The notes beneath the pieces were generated by a model. That model was not told where the DNA came from. It saw only the letters and a program-made list of their open reading frames with translations, and did no database searches. A program made the translations under genes and the position numbers. From contig CAYXXN010000069.1 of the NCBI GenBank assembly GCA_964469055.1, positions 1 to 14,065 on the forward strand: DNA of 14,065 nucleotides, in the 5' to 3' direction. This stretch comes from CAYXXN01 sp964469055. Lineage in GTDB: Bacteria; Acidobacteriota; Thermoanaerobaculia; Multivoradales; JAHEKO01. Shown here piece after piece: positions 7,151-14,065 of the stretch. Within the stretch, counting starts at the first letter, position 1, and the number at the start of each line of letters is the position of its first letter.

Positions 7151-8089
7151 ATGCGGCTGGTCTACGTCGCGGGGCTCGGCCGCAGCGGTAGCACCCTGCT
7201 CTCCCAGTTGCTCGGCCAGCTCGACGCCTTCTCGTCGGTCGGCGAGGTGCACCACCTTTGGCGGACCGGGGCGCCGAGGCGCAGCACCGAGGAGCTCTGC
7301 GGCTGCGGCCGCACCTTTCGCGACTGCCCGTTCTGGACGCGGGTGCTCGACGAGGGCGGCATCGAGGAGATCCCCGCGGATCGGGTGCAGGCGCTCCAAC
7401 GACAGGTCGCCAGGATCCGGTTCCTGCCCTGGATGTTGGGCCCCTGGCGACCCGGCCGCTACGGCCGCCGGCTCTCCGAGGTCCAGGCGATCGTCGACCG
7501 GCTCTACGGCGCTCTCGAGCGCGCCGCCGGCGGCAGCAGGATCGTCGATGCAACCAAGGACTTGGCGCCGCTCTACCTGCTCTCGACGATGCCGGGCTAC
7601 CAGGTCGACGTGGTGCATCTGGTGCGGGATCCGCGCGGTGTGGCGCACTCCTGGGCCAAGCTCAAGCGCCGGCCGGAGTACGTCGACCGTGAGGTGTACA
7701 TGCACCGCTACGGCGGGGCGAGCATCGCCTTGCGCTGGCTCTACAGCAACTGGCTCGCCGAGCGGGCCCGCGGCCGGCACCGCGGCTATCTGCGGCTGCG
7801 CTACGAGGACCTGGTGCGCGAGCCCGGAGTGTGGCTCGAGCGCATCTGCGAGCTCGCCGACCTGCCGCGACCGGATCTCTCGTTTCTCGGCTCGGGCCAG
7901 GTCGAGCTCCGGCGACCCAGCCACATCATGTCGGGCAACCCCTCGCGATTCGCCACCGGCCGCATCGCCGTACGCCTGGATCAGGACTGGCAGCGGGCGA
8001 TGCCGCCCGGTCGTCGGCGCCTGGTCAGCGCTCTGACCCTGCCGCTGCGTGCGCGCTACGGGTACGCCGGCGCGGGGGAGGGAGGATGA
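7151..8089 (+). CDS. PAPS-dependent sulfotransferase (polysaccharide-cluster type)
   Basis: This 312-aa protein has the two PAPS-contacting elements of the sulfotransferase fold. The 5'-phosphosulfate loop is GLGRSGST (8-15), right after the first strand. The 3'-phosphate element is VRDPRGVAHSW, with Arg159 and Ser167 in the expected spacing. A Cys-rich patch (Cys50, Cys52, Cys59; CGCG followed by CPFW) and HIMSGNPSRF near residues 257-266 are, from my knowledge of the family, common in sulfotransferases of bacterial exopolysaccharide clusters. No signal peptide or membrane anchor is visible, so it should act in the cytoplasm, probably on a lipid-linked or nucleotide-linked sugar. It lies 10 nt after the flippase, with only a weak, distant ribosome-binding site (GAGGGG near 7129), and overlaps the next gene by ATGA. 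The PAPS supply would come from the enzyme encoded two genes upstream. The acceptor sugar is unknown. Confidence 0.88.
   Translation: MRLVYVAGLGRSGSTLLSQLLGQLDAFSSVGEVHHLWRTGAPRRSTEELCGCGRTFRDCPFWTRVLDEGGIEEIPADRVQALQRQVARIRFLPWMLGPWRPGRYGRRLSEVQAIVDRLYGALERAAGGSRIVDATKDLAPLYLLSTMPGYQVDVVHLVRDPRGVAHSWAKLKRRPEYVDREVYMHRYGGASIALRWLYSNWLAERARGRHRGYLRLRYEDLVREPGVWLERICELADLPRPDLSFLGSGQVELRRPSHIMSGNPSRFATGRIAVRLDQDWQRAMPPGRRRLVSALTLPLRARYGYAGAGEGG
8077..8080 (+). promoter_or_regulatory. Ribosome-binding site deciding the GT4 start
   Basis: The purine-rich run at 8074-8085 includes GGAG 5 nt before the ATG at 8086. A second GGAGG touches the ATG directly and is too close to act. This supports the short start rather than the upstream in-frame codons inside the sulfotransferase gene. 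Confidence 0.6.
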
Positions 8090-9225
8090 ACGAGCGTGGC
8101 TCGGTCGTGCTGCTGTCCTCCGTCCACTGGCACTTCACCTGGCAGCGCCACCACGAGATCGCCGCGCGCCTCGCCGCCGGCGGCTGGAACGTGGTCTTCG
8201 TCGAGCCCCTGCCGAAGCGCTGGCCGAGCCGACGCGAGATGGCGCGAGTCTGGGGCCGTCTGGCCGGTCGGCGCGAGCTCGCCGGGCTCTGCCGCCAACG
8301 CGAGGTTGCGGGGGTGCGGATCGTTTCGCCCCGGCTCGTACCGGATACGAGCGCTCTCGCCAGGAGCCTCAATCGACGGCTCGTCCCCGGCCTCGCTCGC
8401 CGGCTCCTCGACACCTGCCCGGCACGACCCCGCATCGTCGTCAATTACCTGCCCATCGCGGCGGCCAACGCCTTGCAGCGAGCCCTGCGGCCCGACCTCG
8501 CGGTCTACGATTGTGTCTGGGACTGGCCGAACGATCCGTATTCGCGCCCCGGCACGGTGCGCGAGGAGGAGCTGGTCGCCGGCGTCGACCTCGTGCTGGC
8601 CGACGCTCCGTTTCTCGTCGAGCGGATGCGCTCGCTCCACCCCCAGGTGCGCGAACTGCCCCCGGCCGTCGACTACCAACGCTTCGCGCCGGCCCGTCGC
8701 GAGCCACGCGTGCCCGGTGGGGCGGGCGCCCGCTGCGCCTATTTCGGGGCCGTCGGCGCGAACATCGACGTTGCCCTGCTGGCGCGGCTCGCCGCCGCCT
8801 TCCCGCTGCGCGTGATCGGCCCCATCCAGGTGCCCCTGCCGCCCCTGGGTTCCCGGGCCGAGCTGGTCGGGCCCGTCCCGCGCGAGCAGGTGCCCGAGCT
8901 GCTGGCCGACGCCGACGTGCTCGTGCTGCCGTATCGAGAGGGCGGGCACAGCCGCGGCGTGCTCCCCGCCAAAACCTTCGAGTGCCTGGCGACCGGCAAG
9001 CCGACGGTGGCCAAGGGACTGCCCAGCCTGGGGCCGCTCGAGGGGCTGTTCGCGCTGGCGGCCGACGACGAGGCGTTCCTCGCCGCAGTCGCGGAGGCCC
9101 CCAAGGAGCCGGCTGAGCGCCGCGAGCGGCGCCTGGCCGCTGCCCGCGCCAACGACTGGGCCCTGCGGATCGCCGAGCTCGAGGGCTTCATCGCCGAGGC
9201 GCTGGCGCGCCGGGGGAAGCGATGA
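8086..9225 (+). CDS. Glycosyltransferase, GT4-like (GT-B fold)
   Basis: A 379-aa cytoplasmic or membrane-associated enzyme that probably adds a sugar to the lipid-linked repeat unit. The N-terminal half has the SSVHWHFTWQRHHEIA start and YDCVWDWPNDPY (from Tyr141), like the YDC.DD segment of TuaH-type GT4 enzymes. The C-terminal half carries the nucleotide-sugar-binding signature: ELLADADVLVLPYREG followed by SRGVLPAKTFECLATGKP (289-306), where Lys296 and Glu299 correspond to the usual PnK.fEY.A.GkP. The ATG at 8086 is chosen over longer in-frame starts because GGAG at 8077-8080 precedes it by 5 nt and it forms an ATGA overlap with the sulfotransferase stop. The longer frame would overlap the sulfotransferase by about 250 nt. 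Its own stop overlaps the polymerase start, again as ATGA. Donor and linkage cannot be told from the sequence. Confidence 0.87.
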   Translation: MNERGSVVLLSSVHWHFTWQRHHEIAARLAAGGWNVVFVEPLPKRWPSRREMARVWGRLAGRRELAGLCRQREVAGVRIVSPRLVPDTSALARSLNRRLVPGLARRLLDTCPARPRIVVNYLPIAAANALQRALRPDLAVYDCVWDWPNDPYSRPGTVREEELVAGVDLVLADAPFLVERMRSLHPQVRELPPAVDYQRFAPARREPRVPGGAGARCAYFGAVGANIDVALLARLAAAFPLRVIGPIQVPLPPLGSRAELVGPVPREQVPELLADADVLVLPYREGGHSRGVLPAKTFECLATGKPTVAKGLPSLGPLEGLFALAADDEAFLAAVAEAPKEPAERRERRLAAARANDWALRIAELEGFIAEALARRGKR

Positions 9226-10523
9226 AACCGCCGGCGCCGGGCACGGTCCTCGCCCTCGCCCTGGCCAGCCTGGCGCCGACCTGGCTCGTGGGCTTGGAGC
9301 AGATCGTCCCGCCGGCGATTCTCATCCTCGGTGCCGGCGGGCTCGTCGCAACGGGGCGCCTGCGGTTCCCTCCCGAGGCCTGGTGGTTCCTCGCTTTCCT
9401 CGTCGCGACCCTGGGCTCGGCGGCGGCCCTTCAGGACGCCGCTGCCACCTTCCTCTACCTGCGAGGGTCGTTCCACCTGCTCGCCGGCGCCGCCGCCCTC
9501 CTGCTCGCCGCGAATCAGCCGCCGGCAACGGAAGGCTGGGCGCGGTGGCTGCGAGTCGCGACCCTCTTCCTGCTCCTGCTCACCGCCGTGGCGCTGGCCG
9601 TGGCGCTGGACTGGCTGCCGTACTCATTCCCGCTGCCGTTCGCGGATACCTTGCCGGAGTTCGTCGAGCGCTCGACCTTCGTGCGCGATCACATGCTCGA
9701 GCGGCACTTGGCGCGCGAGTTCCGCCGCGGGCTGCTGCGGCACATCCCCCGCTACAACGGGTTCTTCTTCTATCAGGGTGGCATGGCGGCGGCGGTGCTG
9801 GCGCTACAGCCGCTCGTGCTGCTCGGCCGCGGGCGCTTCGGGCGGGTCTGGGACGGCTTGGGCGTCGCCGCGCTCGCCGGCAGCTTCGGCTGCCTGTTGA
9901 TGAGCCGCTCGCGCCTGGCCATCGCCTTCGGCACCGCGAGTGTGGGCATCGCGGTCCTGTGGCGGGCGTTGGAGCATCGGCCCTGGCGGCGCGCGGCCAT
10001 GCGCGCCCTGGGGGCGGTCGGGCTGTTGGTGGCCGTCTGGATCACGGTGCCGATCGGTGGCGAGGCTCTCTGGGAACGCGCCTTCATCGACCTGCGCGCG
10101 GACAGCTTCATCGATCGGGTCGACACCTACGCCGCGACGCTGGAACGGGTGGGCCAGCGGCCGCTCCTGGGATGGGGCATTCAGGAACGGGCGGCGGAAG
10201 GGCGCGACTTCCTGCGCGTGGGCACCCACAGCGACTTCCTGAACGTGCTCTATCGCTTCGGCTGGTGCGGCCTGACACTCTACTTGGCGACCTGGGTCTC
10301 GGTCGCCTTGGGCCTGGGGCGAAGCCTCCTCTCGGTGGCCGCCGCCGAGGAGGACGGGCGTCTGACCGACCTGCTGGTGCTGGCCGCCGCGCTGGCGGCC
10401 GTCGCGGCCAACGCCCTCTTTCGGGAGCTGCAGTGGGACGCCAACGTGTTCTGGCTGTGTGGGGCGCTCGCCGGGGTCGGTCGGGCCCACGCTTGGGCCG
10501 CGGGCTCCCGCGCACGGACGTGA
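9222..10523 (+). CDS. O-antigen polymerase/ligase-like membrane protein (Wzy/WaaL superfamily)
   Basis: A 433-aa inner-membrane protein with about 10-12 hydrophobic segments. It probably joins flipped repeat units into a polymer, or ligates glycan to an acceptor. The best evidence is the family pattern in the C-terminal half: a loop with PLLGWGIQE (near 312-320), then GTHSDFLNVLYRFGWCGL with His336, then a membrane segment. That His-containing region before a Gly-rich helix is typical of the Wzy_C/O-antigen-ligase family. A second polar loop at about 130-180 (PFADTLPEF to RYNGFFFYQGG) is probably periplasmic. The ATG at 9222 overlaps the GT4 stop as ATGA, with GGGGGAAG at 9212-9219 as a likely ribosome-binding site. 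Polymerase is preferred over ligase because the cluster also has a flippase and an initiating transferase and shows no lipid A-core genes. Sequence alone cannot separate the two. Confidence 0.83.
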   Translation: MKPPAPGTVLALALASLAPTWLVGLEQIVPPAILILGAGGLVATGRLRFPPEAWWFLAFLVATLGSAAALQDAAATFLYLRGSFHLLAGAAALLLAANQPPATEGWARWLRVATLFLLLLTAVALAVALDWLPYSFPLPFADTLPEFVERSTFVRDHMLERHLAREFRRGLLRHIPRYNGFFFYQGGMAAAVLALQPLVLLGRGRFGRVWDGLGVAALAGSFGCLLMSRSRLAIAFGTASVGIAVLWRALEHRPWRRAAMRALGAVGLLVAVWITVPIGGEALWERAFIDLRADSFIDRVDTYAATLERVGQRPLLGWGIQERAAEGRDFLRVGTHSDFLNVLYRFGWCGLTLYLATWVSVALGLGRSLLSVAAAEEDGRLTDLLVLAAALAAVAANALFRELQWDANVFWLCGALAGVGRAHAWAAGSRART

Positions 10524-11302
10524 GCGCCCCAGCCACCCCACCCGCCGTCCGCCTCCTCGGCGGCCGACTTCACCCCCTGACCATCCCCGACCTCCATCGA
10601 CGGATCGCCGAGGCCGTGGCCGGCGGCGGCCGCATCGTGATCGGGCACCACAACCTCCACAGCCTTTACCTCCTCCACCACGAGGTGGTGATGGCCGAGT
10701 TCGATCGCCGCGCCGACTGTCTGTTCTGTGACGGCATGGGCTTGCTGCTGCTGGCGCGCTGGCTCGGGCACCCGCTGGCCCGACGCCAGCGCGTGACCTA
10801 CGCCGACTGGATCGAGCCGCTCGCCGCCGAGGCAACGCGCCGCGGCTGGCGCCTCTTTCACGTGGGCGGGCGGCCGGGGGTGGGGGAGAGGGCGGCCGCC
10901 ATCCTGGCCGACCGCCATCCCGGGCTCATCATCGGCTCTGTCCCGGGCTACTTCGACGCGGCGCCCGGCTCGCCGGCCAACGCCGCCGTGCTCGAGGCCA
11001 TCCGCGCGGCGGCGCCACACCTGTTGCTCGTCGGCATGGGCATGCCGCGCCAGGAGCGCTGGGTACTCGAGAATCTGGATAGCATTGCCGCCAGCGTGAT
11101 CCTCACCTCGGGGGCTTGCATGGACTACGTGGCCGGCGCCGCGCCGACCCCGCCGCGCTGGGCCGGTCGCGTCGGGCTCGAGTGGCTCTTCCGGCTCGCC
11201 GCCGAGCCCCGGCGACTGGGGCGACGCTACCTGATCGAACCGTGGTGGCTGCTGCGACTGGCCTGGCGCGAGCGCTACCCGCGCCGCCGGACTCCCGAAT
11301 GA
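10520..11302 (+). CDS. WecG/TagA/CpsF-family glycosyltransferase (GT26)
   Basis: A 260-aa enzyme of the family that transfers ManNAc (TagA), ManNAcA (WecG) or related sugars to a polyprenyl-diphosphate-linked first sugar. The visible motifs are Asn45 in HHNLHSLYL, CDGMG with Asp71 (aligned by me with the catalytic Asp of TagA), RVTYADW (91-97), GMGMPRQERW (172-181) and SGACMDYVAG (198-206). The C-terminal appendage LEWLFRLAAEPRRLGRRYL (220-238) is the basic segment that in TagA helps membrane docking and closes the active site. The segment RVTYADW differs from the more usual RV.G.DL of TagA. The start is GTG at 10520, giving a GTGA overlap with the polymerase stop. No ribosome-binding site is seen, so translation probably depends on coupling. 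Longer in-frame codons upstream are shadows of the polymerase gene. It probably adds the second sugar; the donor is unknown. Confidence 0.92.
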   Translation: MSAPATPPAVRLLGGRLHPLTIPDLHRRIAEAVAGGGRIVIGHHNLHSLYLLHHEVVMAEFDRRADCLFCDGMGLLLLARWLGHPLARRQRVTYADWIEPLAAEATRRGWRLFHVGGRPGVGERAAAILADRHPGLIIGSVPGYFDAAPGSPANAAVLEAIRAAAPHLLLVGMGMPRQERWVLENLDSIAASVILTSGACMDYVAGAAPTPPRWAGRVGLEWLFRLAAEPRRLGRRYLIEPWWLLRLAWRERYPRRRTPE

Positions 11303-12774
11303 GCGAGCCGCGTGCCGTGCCCGCACCGAACGGCTCGGCGCCGCCCGCTCCGGAGCGGGCCCTGGCGTGGCTCCACGCGCCGCACTGGTCGCGCTGGCTG
11401 CGCGTGGCGCTGCTGATCGCGGCGGACGGCGCGGCGATCCTCGTAGCCGCCGTGCTCGCCTACCTCCTGTGGGCCCGCCTCGTGCGCCATCAGCGTCCGG
11501 ATCTCTATCTCGACCTCCTGCCGTTGCTGCCGGCCTTCTTTCTCGCCAACGCCAACATGGGCCTCTATCCCGGCTTCGGGCTCGGTGCCGTCGAGAACTT
11601 GCGCCGGCTGACGCTCGCCACCAGCTCGGTTTTCGTGAGCCTGACCGCCGTTGCCTTTGCGATCAAGCTGCCGCCGGTCTATTCCCGGATGACCTTCGCT
11701 CTCGCGTGGGTGGGTGCGATCGTGCTGTTGCCCGTCGCCCGCTATCTCCTCCTGTCCGCGGCGCATCGTTGGCGCTGGTGGGGTGAGCCGTGCGTCGTCG
11801 TGGGCAGCGGCGAGCTCTCGCGCCGCACGATCGCCGCCCTGCGACGTTCTCTCTCGCTCGGCTATGCGCCGCGCGCGGTCGTGACCACCGGCGCCTCGCT
11901 GCGACGTCAGGAGTTCCACGGCTTGCCGGTGCTCGGCGACCTCGAGGCGCTGCGGGTGAGCGCCGGCGGCGCCCGCGTCGTGTTGGTGGCCGAGGAGGAG
12001 ATCGGCAACCCCGCGGCCCTGGTGGCGGAGCTTCGCCAGCGTTTCCGGCACGTGTTGTGGATCCGCGAGCACACCGACTTGCCCGTCGAGGGGTTGGAGG
12101 TGCGCAACCTGGGCGGCGTTCTCGGCGTCGAGTTCGCCGACCGGCTGCGGCGGCGGCGCAACCGCGCGGTGAAGCGCGCGAGCGACTTGGCGCTCGGTGC
12201 GACGACGCTCGTGCTGGCGCTGCCCATCCTCCTCCTGGCGGCCGTGGCCATCCGTCTGGCGAGCCCGGGGCCCGTCTTCTTCCGCCAGCGGCGGGAGGGA
12301 CGGGACGGCCGCGCCTTCGAACTGCGGAAGCTCCGCACGATGTACCTCGACGCCGACCAACGACTCGCCGACCACCTGGCGGCCTCGCCGGAAGCCCGCG
12401 CCGAGTGGGACCGGCGCGTGAAGCTGGCCGCCGACCCGCGCGTCGTGCCGGTGGTGGGCCGCTGGCTGCGGCGCTTCAGCCTCGACGAGTTGCCGCAGCT
12501 CGTCAACGTCCTCGCCGGCGAGATGAGCCTGGTGGGACCGCGACCCTTCCCCGAGTACCACCTGCAGCGCTTCTCGGAGCCCTTCCGGGCGCTGCGCCGG
12601 CGAGTCCGTCCGGGGTTGACCGGCCTCTGGCAGGTCATGGTGCGTAGCGAAGGCGGGGTGGCCGAGCAGGAGGCCTACGACGGCTACTACATCCGCAACT
12701 GGTCGCTGTGGATGGACCTCTACATCCTCGGCAAGACGCTGGTGGCGGTGGTCAAGGGTCGCGGCGCCTACTAG
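11299..12774 (+). CDS. Polyprenyl-phosphate sugar-1-phosphate transferase (WbaP-like initiator)
   Basis: This 491-aa inner-membrane enzyme probably starts repeat-unit synthesis by moving a sugar-1-phosphate from a UDP-sugar to undecaprenyl phosphate. The order is a Pro/Ala-rich cytoplasmic tail (1-30), about four membrane segments (about 37-155), a soluble Rossmann-like domain (GEPCVVVGSGE, about 162-275), then the bacterial sugar transferase domain from Lys292. The latter has the re-entrant hydrophobic helix, FFRQRREGRDGRAF, KLRTM, FSLDELPQLVNVL with the catalytic Asp396-Glu397 pair, GEMSLVGPRP (GPRP 413-416) and VRPGLTGLWQV. The full-length WbaP architecture rather than a short PglC type is clear. 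The ATG at 11299 overlaps the GT26 stop as ATGA, with no obvious ribosome-binding site. It is the last gene of the cluster. Gal-1-P, Glc-1-P or another sugar cannot be distinguished by eye. Confidence 0.94.
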   Translation: MSEPRAVPAPNGSAPPAPERALAWLHAPHWSRWLRVALLIAADGAAILVAAVLAYLLWARLVRHQRPDLYLDLLPLLPAFFLANANMGLYPGFGLGAVENLRRLTLATSSVFVSLTAVAFAIKLPPVYSRMTFALAWVGAIVLLPVARYLLLSAAHRWRWWGEPCVVVGSGELSRRTIAALRRSLSLGYAPRAVVTTGASLRRQEFHGLPVLGDLEALRVSAGGARVVLVAEEEIGNPAALVAELRQRFRHVLWIREHTDLPVEGLEVRNLGGVLGVEFADRLRRRRNRAVKRASDLALGATTLVLALPILLLAAVAIRLASPGPVFFRQRREGRDGRAFELRKLRTMYLDADQRLADHLAASPEARAEWDRRVKLAADPRVVPVVGRWLRRFSLDELPQLVNVLAGEMSLVGPRPFPEYHLQRFSEPFRALRRRVRPGLTGLWQVMVRSEGGVAEQEAYDGYYIRNWSLWMDLYILGKTLVAVVKGRGAY

Positions 12775-12806
12775 TCGCCGGCGCGGCCGCTGGGGGAGCA
12801 AGCCCC

Positions 12807-12835
12807 TTGACAGGGTGTGGGGGGCGGTCTAAGCT
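12807..12835 (+). promoter_or_regulatory. Sigma-70-like promoter of groESL
   Basis: A perfect -35 box TTGACA (12807-12812) is followed, after a 17-nt spacer, by TAAGCT (12830-12835), which matches the -10 consensus at three positions including both T ends. Transcription would begin at about 12842, inside the CIRCE repeat, so HrcA binding there would block initiation. The leader would be about 105 nt, A-rich around 12886-12915. Confidence 0.62.
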
Positions 12836-12837
12836 TG

Positions 12838-12864
12838 CTAGCACTCGTCGTCGCCGAGTGCTAA
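12838..12864 (+). promoter_or_regulatory. CIRCE operator (HrcA binding site)
   Basis: The inverted repeat CTAGCACTC-N9-GAGTGCTAA matches the CIRCE consensus TTAGCACTC-N9-GAGTGCTAA with a single mismatch, in the first base, and has the exact 9-nt spacer. It is just downstream of the promoter -10 and about 80 nt before groES, the classic position. From established knowledge of the site, the heat-labile HrcA repressor binds it and GroEL assists HrcA folding, so groESL should be derepressed by misfolding stress. hrcA itself is not in the window. Confidence 0.95.
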
Positions 12865-12929
12865 TTGCCCCATCGGCGAGCAAACCAAAGAAAAAAAAGC
12901 AGTTACAGAAGTCAACCACCCCAGCTTTT

Positions 12930-12935
12930 AGGAGG
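12930..12935 (+). promoter_or_regulatory. Ribosome-binding site of groES
   Basis: AGGAGG is a perfect match to the anti-Shine-Dalgarno sequence and lies 11 nt before the GTG at 12947. It is set in an AT-richer leader. It supports the GTG start, which gives the standard GroES N-terminus (MADIRPLHDRV). Confidence 0.75.
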
Positions 12936-12946
12936 GAGAACCAACC

Positions 12947-13237
12947 GTGGCAGACATCCGTCCGTTGCACGATCGGGTCGTGGTCAAGCGGCTCGAGGCC
13001 AAGGAAGAGGTGCGCGGGGGCATCATCATCCCCGACACCGCCCGCGAGAAGCCGCAAGAGGCCGACGTGATCGCCGTCGGCCCCGGCAAGCTCAACGAAA
13101 ACGGCTCGCGCCAGCCCATGGACGTCAAGAAGGGCGACCGCGTGCTCATCGGCAAGTACTCGGGCAGCGAGATCAAGATCGACGGCGAAGAGCACGTCAT
13201 CATCCGCGAAGACGAGATCCTCGCCGTCATCGGCTAG
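12947..13237 (+). CDS. groES: Co-chaperonin GroES
   Basis: GroES forms the seven-subunit lid of the cytosolic GroEL folding chamber. The 96-aa length is standard. The sequence has the family start RPLHDRVVVKR, the mobile loop with the hydrophobic tripeptide in GGIIIPDT (residues 24-31) that contacts GroEL, then EADVIAVGPGK, KKGDRVLIGKYSG and the ending EDEILAVIG. The start is GTG, fixed by a strong AGGAGG upstream. The gene is 26 nt before groEL and shares its CIRCE-controlled promoter. The identification is certain. Confidence 0.98.
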   Translation: MADIRPLHDRVVVKRLEAKEEVRGGIIIPDTAREKPQEADVIAVGPGKLNENGSRQPMDVKKGDRVLIGKYSGSEIKIDGEEHVIIREDEILAVIG

Positions 13238-13246
13238 TTCCAACCC

Positions 13247-13251
13247 AGGAG
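13247..13251 (+). promoter_or_regulatory. Ribosome-binding site of groEL
   Basis: AGGAG in the 26-nt groES-groEL gap lies 12 nt before the ATG at 13264, a rather long spacing, as for groES. Confidence 0.6.
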
Positions 13252-13263
13252 AACGAAACCATC

Positions 13264-14065
<802 letters not shown>

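Noticed and set aside
9804..12801. Long - strand frames opposite the polymerase, GT26 and initiator genes.
   Set aside because: Arg/Pro-rich or otherwise unrecognisable shadows of well-supported + strand genes.
12793..12806. GGGG/CCCC hairpin just after the initiator gene as an intrinsic terminator.
   Set aside because: The stem is only 4 bp, only two T residues follow, and these belong to the -35 box of the groESL promoter.

Overview
The window is very GC-rich, and every supported gene is on the + strand with almost no spacing. An Omp85/BamA-type outer-membrane protein shows a Gram-negative cell. A CIRCE operator before groESL implies HrcA repression of the chaperonin. The gene style (SAT-APSK fusion, RibBA fusion, WbaP-like initiator, TGCTAGAAT-like -10) would suit an Acidobacteriota or myxobacteria/deltaproteobacteria-like lineage. 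That placement is inference; no rRNA or other decisive marker is present.

Layout: (1) 2-2596, the 3' part of an Omp85/BamA-family gene with at least six complete POTRA repeats and a C-terminal barrel; its start lies before the window. (2) 2674-12774, a tightly packed run of eight genes: ribBA, a bifunctional ATP sulfurylase/APS kinase, a Wzx-type flippase, a PAPS-dependent sulfotransferase, a GT4-like glycosyltransferase, a Wzy/O-antigen-ligase-like polymerase, a WecG/TagA/CpsF (GT26) glycosyltransferase and a WbaP-like polyprenyl-phosphate sugar-1-phosphate transferase. From the flippase to the initiator all junctions but one are 4-nt stop/start overlaps. (3) 12775-12946, a control region with a sigma-70-like promoter, a CIRCE inverted repeat and an A-rich leader. 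(4) groES, complete, and the first 267 codons of groEL, cut by the window end.

How the genes may work together: the initiator loads the first sugar-phosphate onto undecaprenyl phosphate. The GT26 and GT4 enzymes extend it, the flippase moves the lipid-linked unit across the inner membrane, and the Wzy-like protein polymerises it. The sulfurylase/kinase makes PAPS in two steps, and the co-encoded sulfotransferase carries the signature of a PAPS-using enzyme. The simplest reading is a compact, self-supplying pathway for a sulfated exopolysaccharide or O-antigen-like polymer. I regard this as the most interesting content of the window. No Wza/Wzc/Wzz export or chain-length genes are present, so they would have to be encoded elsewhere.

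Other points of note are a CTG as the most likely start codon of the flippase, a Gln at the place of the catalytic/metal-binding His of the DHBP-synthase half of RibBA, and a HRAY tetrad in place of the usual VRGF/Y motif of Omp85 barrels. No tRNA, rRNA, CRISPR, insertion sequence or integrase was seen.
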